A stretch of DNA of 64,000 nt, from positions 55,437,347 through 55,501,346 of the forward strand of contig NC_052507.1 of NCBI RefSeq assembly GCF_014356525.2, written 5' to 3'. The notes under the pieces were generated by a model. It saw nothing but the letters and a program-made list of their open reading frames with translations, was not told the origin of the DNA and searched no databases. The number at the start of each line of letters is the position of its first letter. Positions within the stretch are counted from its first letter, which is position 1. The translations under genes and the position numbers were made by a program. Positions 21,385 to 32,436 of this stretch are shown one piece after another. This DNA comes from Nilaparvata lugens. Taxonomy: Eukaryota; Arthropoda; Insecta; Hemiptera; Delphacidae.

Positions 21385-24300
21385 GTGGGCTGAAAAATTG
21401 AAATATTGATATTGATTTTTTGCAATTTTATGAAAAAAAACTATAATTATTAATAGGATTTGTCTACTATAATATGCATACAATAGCTACGCAATAATAC
21501 CTTACAATGACTCGTGAATTTTAAAGGTACCTAGCCTGCTTTTCATTTTATATTGCAAGAATCTATTTAGGCAAAAGGGTAATACTAATGATTGTTTATA
21601 AATATACAACTAAATATACACGTATACACTTGGATATGCAAGACATTGTTATATGAGCTACGTTTAAATTCAAATAATTTATAAGTTATGCATTTATAAC
21701 TCATGGGTACTAGACCTCGATCTTACAAGTGAACCTTATAAACATTCGCGTTTTTGTAAATTTCATTTCCAAATCCACCATACAATAAAATGTTGAACTA
21801 TTAATATCATTAACGTTCCAACAAATACAATTTCTCATTAATTCCCATCAATAAAATGTGTTTTTTCAGTTTTGTATGAGAAATAAAGTTTTAATGGAAG
21901 GAAGATGGATTTTGGATCCAAACTCTGTATTTGAATACGGTACAAATAATGTTCTACATTCAATTCCACTTTCAAACCAGTGCATTCAAACACACTGGAT
22001 TAATACTGTATTAGCTGAGGAATAATAATGAAAATGAAGACAGTCTTGACAACACATTGATTTATTAGATTTTCTTAATAATTAAAGTATTCTTACATAT
22101 TTCTTCTACATACGGTAGGAATATAAATATTTTATGAAAAACAATTATTGAATAATCTCTTTTATTGAATTTTGTCAGGAACTTTAAGGAATGCGCAGAG
22201 AGTTGTACCTATGGGATATTCAGCTTGAGCTTTATTGTATGTGTCGACAGCGTATTAAGCATTTTTATCATGTTAAAGGTAATTCTACTTTTATTTGATG
22301 TGATTTTTATTTGATATGATATACTTACATAAGAATGATACTGTAGGAGGATTTTTGTAATATTACTTTTTCTGTAAATTGAAATCGGTTTAAACACTGC
22401 AAGAAAGATACGGTACTGAATAGTACCTAATAGGATTGGATGAATTGTATGAATTTTGACGAAAAATGAGTGGAATAAAATTAAAATGAACGTATTTAGC
22501 TCTATAATATTTATAATATTGAAGAATATGAATGTTTTATAGAATTAACTATAATAGCTTAGAGTACTTACACGATGAATTCATATGAATCAAATTATTC
22601 TTAATTTGTATGTTAGATTTAGGCAATTTCAATTGACCAAATTCTATTCAACTATCAATCATCTATAATAGAAGGAAATAATTGGCTTATACACGTACGG
22701 GATAGGAAATTCACGAATGACGTATCACCACGTCTAAACTACTGGACTGATTTACTATAATTTTTGCATGTAGATTCTTGATTTACCGAGGATGGCTAGA
22801 GCACCCGGCACTGTTTTAAATTCTTCAAGATTTCAGTAGGTCAAGTATTCGCAGTTTGTGAAATTTTTAATATTAGACCCTTGCGAAGCACGGGTTACCT
22901 GCTAGTATTCAATAATTTCATTCGAATACGGTATCATCATGTCTTATTGGATTAATCAAATATATATTGACTGATGGGATTTTGCAGGCAGTCGATCTGA
23001 AAACAAAAGTGATGTTTGCTATAACGACTCTCTCAGCAAACTTACTCCTGCTTCTAATTTATGGCATTGGCCAGAGAATCATCAATCAGGTAATCAATAG
23101 AAATTTTAAATAATTTGTGATTTCTCTGTCCCTTTGTCACATACAGTACAATTCATTGATTTGTAAGTTGCTAAATGTTTTTGTTTAATTATTGTAAGAA
23201 ACTGCAATAAAGCCTGTCATTTTTTATATTATTCGAAGTTGACGTGTTGAAAAATCTTCGAGTATTCAAGATTCCTAGCTGCAATTCTTTATTGTATCCA
23301 CTCATTTCTGGTTCAATCTACTTACTCTCCTTTTTTGCTATCAATTATATTTGGGACCACCTATCTGTGGAATTTGTTATTAGTTTCTTGATAATAAATG
23401 ATAGATTAAATCTATGCTATCGTTTTAGTATACTATCAATTTTATTAATTTTCGACATGTTTGATAAATTTCATTTTAGTTGTGTCATGTTTTATTGAAT
23501 CATATTTTTGCAGAACGACATATTTCGCCGGTGCCTTTCTGAAGTTGCTTGGACCGACAAGCCAAAGTGGTTCAAGAGCTCTCTGCATATTATGATCGGG
23601 TTCGCCAATACTGATATACAAATGAAACCATACGGTATCTACGTTCTCAACTATGAAACTTTGAAAAATGTGAGTAAAATTTACGAAATTTTGAAATTCA
23701 TTCTTATTGTAACTCAAAAGTAGAAACTGTAGTCTTTTTCATGTGTCTTTATCTAGTGCTTCTGGTGACTCATGGTAGATGATAAATAGTAGGCTACAAT
23801 AAGTCTAATGTGTAATAATCTTAGGCGGACACACCATCTAAGTTAAGGCTGTGCAAAGGCTGAAAATTAACTTTCTACTGGTGATATTTTTCAAAGTTTT
23901 TCGATTTGTGTATTATCAACCTATCAAAATGAAAAAGTTTTCTCAGGAAAACAATTTTTTTCCGATCATTACTTTTTGAGATGATAGCGCCTAAAGTTTA
24001 AACTTTTGGGACAGAACCTTTCAAATTCGGTAAGAGATAAATCTATGAGTTTTGGAGGATGAATTCTTCATGGTATTGTTGATTGAATAAAACAAAAATT
24101 TTCTGAAAATACGGTATCAATATTTCTGAGAAAGTTATTCAATTTACTAAAAATGACCGAAAATAACTTTCAGTTGTTATTTTTGGTGAATTGAATAACT
24201 TTGTCATAAATTTATATTTTCAAAAAAATGTTTTATTCAATCAACAATACCATGAAGAATTTATTCTCTAATTCTCATGGATTTATCTCTTACCGGATTC

Positions 24301-25250
24301 GAAATGTTCTGTCCCAAAAATTTAAACTTTAGGCGCTCATATCTCAAAAAGTAATGATCGGAAAAATATGTTTTCCTGAGAAAACTTTTTCATTTTGATA
24401 GCTTGATGATATAAAAATCGAAAAACTTTTGAAAATATCACCAGTAGAAAGTTTATTTTTAGCCTTTGCACAGCCTTAAATGCAAAAGATGGTGCATATG
24501 GGCCTGTTCAATATAGGCCTACTTCATGGGACGTATCCTATCCTTGATATTGTAATGAAATATACTGATTTTATTAACTATATGATGCTTTAAATATAGA
24601 TGGAGCAAAGTTGAACATTGACGTAAAGATCTCCTTCTTCCCAAAAGTATGAATAAAATGCTACTTGTATATAGTATCAAAAACTTATAAGATTGATTAA
24701 TAAAAAACAATTTTTGAAATGTTATTCTAGTAAAGTAGAAGCATAGATAAAGGATAAGCATAAGTCTAATAACCTATATTTAAGGTATTAGGTTATTTAG
24801 ATAACCTATATTTTTATCAAAGCTAGATAACCTATATTTCTTGTCTCTGGTAGTAGCCCACTGGCATTGAACAATATAACAAGGAATAATATAGCATAAT
24901 AAATTTGTAGATAGAACTAGCATCAATCTATCTGTTAGCTATTGGCATCAACACTGATTGATTATATTGAATACACAGAATACTTTATTTTTGGATTTTA
25001 TTTGGAAATAAAATGTGCAAATAATAATTGTCAGTAATATCATGCATTGACTTGATGTAGGCTATGTGTGTAAATACTAGAGTTTGATGAATGATGATGG
25101 ATATGGACATATGGTCCATTTCCTCTCTTACACTATTATTGAAACATAAAAGATAAAAACTCTTTCTATTCACAGATACTGAAAGCATCATTCACATTTG
25201 GAAATTTCTTCTACACCATGGCAGTGAACTCAAACCAAATGATTTTGTGA
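20567..25250 (+). CDS. Odorant receptor (7tm_6 family), complete, 5 exons, 416 residues
   Basis: This is an insect odorant receptor, an olfactory-neuron membrane protein that forms ligand-gated cation channels with the co-receptor Orco. Exons are 20567-21384, 22179-22278, 22988-23089, 23514-23669 and 25176-25250; all introns are GT-AG and in phase. Hydrophobic segments lie near residues 24-45, 58-76, 124-146, 172-203, 284-305, 314-336 and about 390-410, giving seven as expected. IL3 holds WFKSSLHIMIGFANTDIQMK and the C-terminus has YETLKNILKASFTFGNFFYT, the family's most conserved signature. An in-frame TAA at 20549 precedes the ATG; AG at 20559-20560 is a possible acceptor, so a 5' UTR exon may exist. 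The cytoplasmic loop before TM5 is unusually acidic (DDFPDDEDYVDD). There is no break, so it is probably functional. The ligand cannot be predicted. Confidence 0.9.
22179..22278 (+). CDS. Odorant receptor exon 2 (TM5)
   Basis: A 100-bp exon between TTGTCAG and AAAG|GTAATT. It encodes FKECAESCTYGIFSLSFIVC and then a hydrophobic stretch ending FIMLK, which is the otherwise missing fifth membrane segment. Its phase fits both neighbours exactly. Confidence 0.85.
22662..22905 (+). mobile_element. Non-autonomous Helitron-like element, copy 4
   Basis: 244 bp; starts TCTATAATAGAAGGAAATAA and ends GGTTACCTGCTAG, between A and T, with the family's internal blocks and 3' hairpin. It lies in the odorant receptor intron between exons 2 and 3. 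Confidence 0.75.
22988..23089 (+). CDS. Odorant receptor exon 3 (TM6)
   Basis: 34 codons in phase 0 between TTTGCAG and CAG|GTAATC. It encodes AVDLKTKVMFAITTLSANLL and LLIYGIGQRIINQ, the sixth membrane segment. Confidence 0.88.
23514..23669 (+). CDS. Odorant receptor exon 4 (IL3, start of TM7)
   Basis: 52 codons in phase 0 between TTTGCAG and AAT|GTGAGT. It encodes WTDKPKWFKSSLHIMIGFAN and MKPYGIYVLNYETLKN, the most conserved cytoplasmic part of the family, which contacts Orco. Confidence 0.9.
23830..24498. mobile_element. Long-palindrome foldback MITE with TTAA boundaries
   Basis: TTAAGGCTGTGCAAAGGCT at 23843 is mirrored by AGCCTTTGCACAGCCTTAA ending at 24480. The two arms are inverted copies for about 290 bp (for example CCTAAAGTTTAAACTTTTGG and its near inverse). 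CACACCATCT outside the left TTAA and AGATGGTGCA outside the right one extend the inverted match. It has no ORF. It lies in the odorant receptor intron before the last exon. Confidence 0.8.
25176..25250 (+). CDS. Odorant receptor exon 5 (TM7, C-terminus)
   Basis: 24 codons and TGA after acceptor TTCACAG. It encodes ILKASFTFGNFFYTMAVNSN and QMIL, the family C-terminal signature. Confidence 0.9.
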   Translation: MLKASFTFGNFFYTMAVNSNQMIL

Positions 25251-27850
25251 ACAAGCTACTATTTCATCCTACCACCTACCAATTACTCGTATCAGAATCT
25301 TTAAAGATTTGAAAATATAAAGTTTGTTCAGATGAAGGTATCAGAACAGCAGTGGAATAATTTCATTTTGCCAATTTCAAACTTTACCACTTCTAAAGTC
25401 AACTATATTTTTCATTATTTGCATATGTACCAAGACCTATTTCATATCCCAAGGATGTACTGTATTGCTGAAGGCGACCTATCAGTGTTAGGTAATATAA
25501 TTAGAATAATGATACTGCTGTTTTCTAATATTATCTTGGATAGTTCTATAATGGATCTCCACATCTTTGAAAAATACAAACTACATTGTATACCGTACTA
25601 GAGAGTTGTGATATAAAATTGTGAGCTGATTTTCTTAAACTACGAGCTTCAAACATTCAATACACAACATTCATTAATTATGTCAATAGTCTATCATGGG
25701 ACAAAGCAGATAGCTCTATTCTTTTTCAACTCCGTAACGTTGTCAACTTGTTTGCTGGTGAATTGATAGCCTGGTAATATAAACTTATGTAGACAATTAA
25801 TATTATAACATATACCGAGCAGATGACTTGAATCAAAACTATTATCTTATCCACCTATTTATTATTGAAGACGGTGGAAAAGGAAAACTGACTACGGTAC
25901 ATAATATGCTGTCCTATGAATCTTGGATCTCATTATAGAGAAATTGATTCAATAAATATGTTTCTCTCATTGATGATTGTTCCTACATAATCCATATTCT
26001 ATCCAGACATATATTCGAAATATACTCTTCAACAAGACCTGCATGAAGTATGCAAATATTTATACGGGCTGACATGTAAAGGCTTACTGCTTCCGCAAAT
26101 TATGATGATTGTAATGAGTAGCTTACAGTAGTGAGATTCACTCTAAACTGTCAGAAACTCAGCATCGGTTGAATGAGAAGCATTGACATTATATATTAGG
26201 AGTGCTGATGACACTTGAACATTCGAGTCGCACGTCTATGGAACGTTAATTATTGTCATTTGAAGTGACATTACCAGCCTGTTATTTTGATTATTTTATG
26301 GAGATTGAATAGCACCTTTACCCGTATATCATGGGTGATTGATTGACGGAATAGAAAATATAGGCCTGCAGTTTGAAATGCTGATTAGGTGTGTTTGCTT
26401 CCAATTGTGTGTACGTTAGTTTAAAATTTATTGCGATTTTTATTAATTTATCTGCTGTCACAGCGGTTGATATCGAACTGCGCCTGCGCACCACAGTCCC
26501 AATGCGGTCCCTGCTCACTCGCTGAGGACCGTGGAAGGTAGGGCCTATTGCCTATAGTACAACACTAAAATGCTGACGCATTCTAGTTATAGTGAATTGG
26601 CTATTGTTGTATAATATAGCTGAATGTTTAGATGAGGGAGATCAATATAATTTATGAAGAGAATTGGAAACCGTGAATAATGGGTGTACATGAGTTTGCC
26701 ATACTTTTACCTCATCTCTGTAGGCCGATGAGACAAAATTTCTCAATTAATCAACAATCAATTTTACAAAATAATATCATGTAGGCCTAGAAGAAAATAA
26801 GTAAATATAGCCTATTTTTGAGATCCTGTATGTGTAATCTAATGCTAAAACTATGACACGAAATAAAGATACAGTAACAGAAAATAAATAATAATAATTA
26901 AATCTAAAGCTAGACAAATTCTGTACTATATGTTTTATTACCTAGAACCTAGGTGGTAATAAAAACCTAAGGCTAGGTAATAATTATACTAAGTGATGCG
27001 TAGCCTATGCTTGGCAGCTGCTCAATATTTCTGTTAAAAGGATAATTTGACCATAGGTTTGATTGGTCATCCTATTTAAATTGAGAGAACTACTTTTCTG
27101 TGGTTTTGAAATTCTGATCCACCATTTTTATTTTGAATCAAACTTATTTTTTTAAATGGAAAGGTGTCATGTGATTTATGAATTCCATACAGTACAGAAT
27201 TTTAAGAGAAAATAAATGGAACCCGCACAAATGCAATGATTGAGTACTTGATTGAATTGAAAACATCGTTATTCATAATTATTTTATTATTATTATTATT
27301 AATCATATACAGATATAATAATGTCTAGAAATAATGTTCATATTCATCAAGAATAATATATATTCAGGTTCAGTCAGTCTACGCCGCGGCACATAAACTC
27401 GATTTTCAGTCTTGCTCTAATTTAGTCCCAGACTAAAACGGGACTAACACGGTAGACCGAATCTACCAGAACCAGAGCTTGATATTGTTGATTTCCAATA
27501 CAAAGTATCATTATCGAATGATGTGTCATTCAAGTATAGTCTGACATTGAAACATTTATAATAATATAATTATAGAGAATATGAAAGTCACAAACAACAT
27601 AAATCTTTATCAATGAACAGTTGATAGAAATAAATTAGTAATTAGCTTTCCAGGTTGCTCTTCATAGTTTTAGTTTAAGGTATTTTAACTTCAACTCAAC
27701 AATCATGACCATTATACTAGAAACATGTGGCTTCATTTGACTAGGATAGCCTATTTCCACTTTCTATTTGATAATGTATAAATTAACAAAGAACTGTGAG
27801 AGAATTACCAATATCAGAAAATAAACGTAGTAGGCCTTTTCAATCGCTTC
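25251..27850. other. Intergenic, no gene recognised
   Basis: AT-rich with no homology-bearing ORF. A short GC-rich patch at 26463-26545 (AACTGCGCCTGCGCACC and following) resembles a promoter-type NRF-1 half-site pair, but no transcript start can be shown. Confidence 0.45.
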
Positions 27851-29293
27851 TCAAGATTTTGATTTTAATAATTCAATTATTTCGTTTGCACTCTCGATTT
27901 CCCTATGAATCTGGAAGAAAGCAATGATTTTCTCCTTTTTATTAGGTTCGATTCGCTCATTATACAATGGCATCTCATATTTACTCAACATCTTGTAGAT
28001 GAATGGATGCAGAATTTCTGCATCCTCATCCACATAGAACAAAACCCTATGCAAAAGTAGATGCTGCACAACTTCATTCAAATTTGCATTTTCAAATTCT
28101 CTCACAATATTCACGAAGTTGTTTCTTGTGGATTCCATCAAAGTTGGCAATATTTTCTCAATAAATTCAATTGATTTCTTTTGGATTGATGTTACAAACT
28201 CGTTGACTTTCTTGATTATTTGAGGGTAGTGGTTGCAATTGTTCTCTCTGATCAAATCAAAAATATACCCTCTTAACATGGGTTTTTCACTCAATGCTTT
28301 TATTATGTAGACATATTCGTCTAAATCTATATCTCCTATTATCTCAGGAATGATAAATTCCAAATCATGGGTCTGGGTGTTTTGCGCTACCATTTTAAGA
28401 AAAATGGATTTCACCTTGGATTCTTTAGTTTTATTTGGTGATGGATAATGAATACTGTTGAACTCATTCATATATCTACGAGTGATCTCATCAATATATG
28501 GGTATGTAATATAAGTTATTAGAGTTTTTGGTAGGATTGCCCTCAAATACTGTGTTGCATTATCATCCAGGTCATTAAATTTCAGAAAAAGGGAAGTTAT
28601 ACAAGTATTTTCCAAATGCTCTGATAAACATTTCACACCATAGCTAGTTATTCCGGTGCTTTCTAAATTGAGAAAAGAGACATTGGAATATTGTAGTTGT
28701 TTAAATAGACATTCAACTCCTTCATCTCCTATCTCATTGAAGTTGCCAGTACAATTATAATGTTGATTGAGATCCAGATAAGTGATATTGGTACTTGGTA
28801 GAACATCCGCCAAATATTTTATTCCATCACTTCTGATACCATTATTTCCTACATACAGAGTAATAACTTCACTATTTTTCAAACCTTCAGCAATATATTT
28901 CATACCTTCATCACCTAAATTATTCCAAGAGATATCAAGATATATTAATCTGGTATGTTTTACAATATCAGAGAGGTATGTGGCATCTTTTCCGTCGATG
29001 TTGTTATGGTCGATGATCAGAATAGCAATATTTGTTAAATGAAGATCTTTGGCTAAAACCTTTGCTCCTTCATTTGAAAAATTGCATCTATATAATCCCA
29101 GTCTTCTAACTTGAGAATCCATTAAAGCATTCATTATAGATTTAACTTTACTATCATCACATCGTTCACTGATTGAAACAGAATATACTCCAGACAAATC
29201 AAGATTGCATTCTCTAGACTCCAGCAGTTTCTTTGCACTTATTGCTAGACTAAATTCACCTGCAAAGCGATTAGAGTTAAACTTTTTCAACAT
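27851..29293 (-). CDS. Leucine-rich-repeat protein (ribonuclease-inhibitor type), intronless; possible bacterial origin
   Basis: A single 480-residue ORF with an ATG at 29293 and TGA at 27851. Residues ~62-275 form about seven LRRs of ~28 residues of the ribonuclease-inhibitor/NLRC type, with the turn motif (I/L)GDEG: NLGDEGMKYIAEGLKNSEVI at 125-144 and EIGDEGVECLFKQL at 187-200. Residues ~290-480 are helical and unrecognised. There is no signal peptide, membrane segment or catalytic motif, so a cytosolic protein-binding role is the most that can be said. The lack of introns among intron-rich genes, and repeats resembling LRR proteins of Rickettsia-like symbionts, suggest horizontal transfer; a retrocopy of an insect gene is the alternative. 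The codons are AT-rich like the flanks, so composition does not decide. The frame is intact. Confidence 0.7.
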   Translation of the reverse strand: MLKKFNSNRFAGEFSLAISAKKLLESRECNLDLSGVYSVSISERCDDSKVKSIMNALMDSQVRRLGLYRCNFSNEGAKVLAKDLHLTNIAILIIDHNNIDGKDATYLSDIVKHTRLIYLDISWNNLGDEGMKYIAEGLKNSEVITLYVGNNGIRSDGIKYLADVLPSTNITYLDLNQHYNCTGNFNEIGDEGVECLFKQLQYSNVSFLNLESTGITSYGVKCLSEHLENTCITSLFLKFNDLDDNATQYLRAILPKTLITYITYPYIDEITRRYMNEFNSIHYPSPNKTKESKVKSIFLKMVAQNTQTHDLEFIIPEIIGDIDLDEYVYIIKALSEKPMLRGYIFDLIRENNCNHYPQIIKKVNEFVTSIQKKSIEFIEKILPTLMESTRNNFVNIVREFENANLNEVVQHLLLHRVLFYVDEDAEILHPFIYKMLSKYEMPLYNERIEPNKKEKIIAFFQIHREIESANEIIELLKSKS

Positions 29294-30037
29294 GACTTCA
29301 ATTTTCTTCTTTTCAATTGAGGTATGGTAATGAATTTGATTTTGTTAAATTGTTTTTCTGGGTCAGGCTTGACAATAACAATTATTTTACATTAATATTT
29401 TATCAGATCATTGTCATTAATCTGTGAACAAGGAATTCAACGTTATAGCTTTGTTATAGTCAAATTTAAATTTATAAAATCAATAAATGATATTATAATA
29501 AGTTGGTTAGGCTAATATTAATACATTGAAATATTACGTTCACAAATGGATATTCTGGTTTTTTTAGAAAAAAAAACGAATAGAAAAGTCTATTCAATTA
29601 TTTAGTACAAACAAATTTATTACAGTACGGTACCTACTTTTAGAAAATAGACCAAGCTGAAAAAATCAGATCATATTAATTAAATTTTAAACTACTACGT
29701 ATAGTTTTTCCTAATAAGATGAGAAATTGCAACTGTCCTATTGTTATAAAAATTTTGAATTCTATTTATTTCTAAAAAAATATTTACAAAAATAATAAAA
29801 TTCTGTAGTTGACGACACTTTAAATTTTCATGTTTGAGTTTCTTGACCTTGAAACCAATAATGTCAATAGTGATACAGTATTCATAAATTAATGAAAAAT
29901 TATCATGAGGATACTAAACTTATGTTACACTTAGGCCTACATGTTGAATAACATAATAATATGTTTAATAGCATATAAGTATTAGTATTATTCTGACAAC
30001 AAACTTCTGAGTGAACTTTTGTGGTACCTATGATATT
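29294..30037. other. Intergenic, upstream of the LRR gene
   Basis: AT-rich, with no ORF and no clear promoter motif for the minus-strand LRR gene. Confidence 0.4.
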
Positions 30038-30300
30038 CAAATCAAATCAAACCAAATAATTTTTATTTTGCATCAAAACAAATACAACATATTATAGTAC
30101 AAGTTCCTTCTCTTGAGTATAATAAAATACTGTAATTTAAAACTAAAAAATATATATAATAAGAGAAAAGGAAAAAAACAAACTTATGATTTTCACAGAG
30201 CAAAATAAAATTACTACTAACAAAAAAGAACAAAGTCTTTTTATTATTTGATATTACTATGGAATAAGGCATAAAATGAAATAAAAACATCTCACCAGCA
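30038..30300 (-). repeat. LINE 3' UTR fragment with (GATTT)n tail
   Basis: On the minus strand the sequence ends AAAATTATTTGGTTTGATTT then GATTTG, a pentamer tail. Upstream is AT-rich without conserved codons. Only the tail supports the call. Confidence 0.4.
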
Positions 30301-31079
30301 AAGGCACAGAAACATTAATGTTTGTCTTGCTCAATCAATCGATCTGGTTGATAACTTTGAAAAAAATATTTTGTGCTCAGTAATAATACAATATCCCACT
30401 AATAAAATTTTCTATTGTGTAATTTTGCTAAAAGTACAGTAGATACGATATTATTTTGCCTTTTCAATTCCTAGTAAGCTTATACATATCTTGTACAAGC
30501 TCAACATGGAACTAAATAAATCACTGAAAAATGGGGTTGGCATGACTACCATAACTAGAAAAGTTTGAATACACTTATCTCTGTCAAGATTGCTAAAATA
30601 TTAGTTAACTTGATCATTTTCTAGGCGGTGGCGTAGCTACATTGAGGCAAACCGGCGCAACGTCCTGGGGCCCCCAGGTTTTCCTATCTTTTGGCCTATA
30701 AAAACTCCAATAAGTTCATTACTAGTAGTGCCAAAGCCACAACAATATGAAATTCAAAGCAAAGTTGGATTCAAACCAAAATAGATAGTTAAGCTGCGTT
30801 ATTTACACCAAAGTTATTAACAAAATATCTATTTTTTTTGTCCTTATAAATTCTATCAGATTGAACGGAACCTGACAAACACATATGATCATCATGTGTA
30901 TGATAAGTTATATTCAATCTAATAGAATCTTCGAGGACGGAGAAATAAACATTCTGCTAATAATTTTGGTGTGAGCTTAAGACCTTTAGGTCTATAGGTT
31001 ATAGGTAGACCTACCGCTATTCTTGGCTCTAAATGAATTTATTAGAAATTAGCCTAATAACAGTTTTCAGTCTAGGGTT

Positions 31080-31624
31080 TGAGCAACTATGTAGTCCGTG
31101 CCAGTGGCTCTATCCAGGGATGTTATGTTTGAAGGGAGGGATTCAAGGATAAAAAGGTTGAAAGAACCCCATAAGTCAACCGGAGCTTATTGTGTTCCCA
31201 AGTACGTTAGTTGGGCAAACCAATACCTGTGTCCTTCACAAGATCAAGAGTTTTTGCCTATACTATCATCCCATTCATCACCTGGTTGCTTGCAGCTAAC
31301 AGAGCCCTTCTTCTTGCCCCTAGTCTCTCGCAATCCAGTGTGAGGCTTAGCAGTCTCTTAAGACTGATTAGTCCTCATGACCTATGTGAGTTCCACTCCT
31401 GGCCTTTTTTGTAGGTCTTTCAGCTGAGGGAGGGGTTGTTAAATAGCCTCTAGCACGCAGTAGGCGCAAGAGTTTGATTATGGTGTAGTTCAATCCTATC
31501 TAAATAAAATCATCCAGGCAGGGAGAATTTATTCATGTAATTTATAACACTTTTATATTTTGTGAATATGTAATATTTTATGAATAAAACAATTTGAATT
31601 TGAATTTGAATTTGAATTTGAATC
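31080..31624 (+). repeat. LINE 3' UTR fragment with (TTTGAA)n tail
   Basis: A moderately GC-richer segment ends in TATTTTATGAATAAAACAA followed by five TTTGAA hexamers (31593-31622), the usual tail of CR1/Jockey-like LINEs. Two overlapping short ORFs at 31098-31414 have no recognisable domain. Confidence 0.5.
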
Positions 31625-32436
31625 TTTAAAAAACTTTGAATTGTAGTTTATTTCATATTCTCAGCCTCGAAGTACGATAATAAAAAACAACAGAGTATGT
31701 GTTCCACTATACTTCGTGTAAATCTTCTTCAGACTTGGAGGAATTTGCGGCGCAGGGAAATGGAGGGAGATCAGCCAATTGCAGTGATAGATTGAGTCAT
31801 AGGTGGAAGCGTAGTTGTCAATTTGTCGAATAGAGCCAGTCGAGGGAACTTCCTAAGTTTAACATGAGCGCTTCAATACTCACTGGAAATTAGAGAACGC
31901 TGGCCGATACATCCCTGTATCCCTACCGCTGTATGTGCCTTTTCTTCTGCGCATGTCCATCCCAAGTTGGAAGTTAATTTGAACGAAGTATACACTACAT
32001 TCACTATTAATATGATCTACATTAGAATTAAACGGTATACTCATTCTATTTTGAATATTCTCAATTAACTACTTGAAGTTCATTCACAAAAGTGTGATGA
32101 ATAATAGAATAAACATTATGTTCAATGAGTGAATTATTCCCGGATGTATTTTTTCTTATTGAACTTGCTGAAGTTGAATGATCCTTGTCTATCATTCAGG
32201 CCTACTGGTAATTCTATTGAAATGGCCTTGGTACGTACTATAATATCCGTATATCCATCCGTGAGAATAGGCGGGCTATTAAAAAACTAAATTTGTCAAA
32301 AAATCAATTTTACTACTAATAAACATTAATGGAAATAGATCTTGAAACTTGACAGACTCATAAATCCTGTTTCATTAAATATGCTGTATCGGTGTTATCA
32401 GAGACAAGGCGAATATCTGTTGCTTTGCTTTTTTAC

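Noticed and set aside
31098..31414. Two overlapping 67-81 codon plus-strand frames
   Set aside because: No domain, and they sit directly upstream of a LINE-type hexamer tail, so 3' UTR is more likely.
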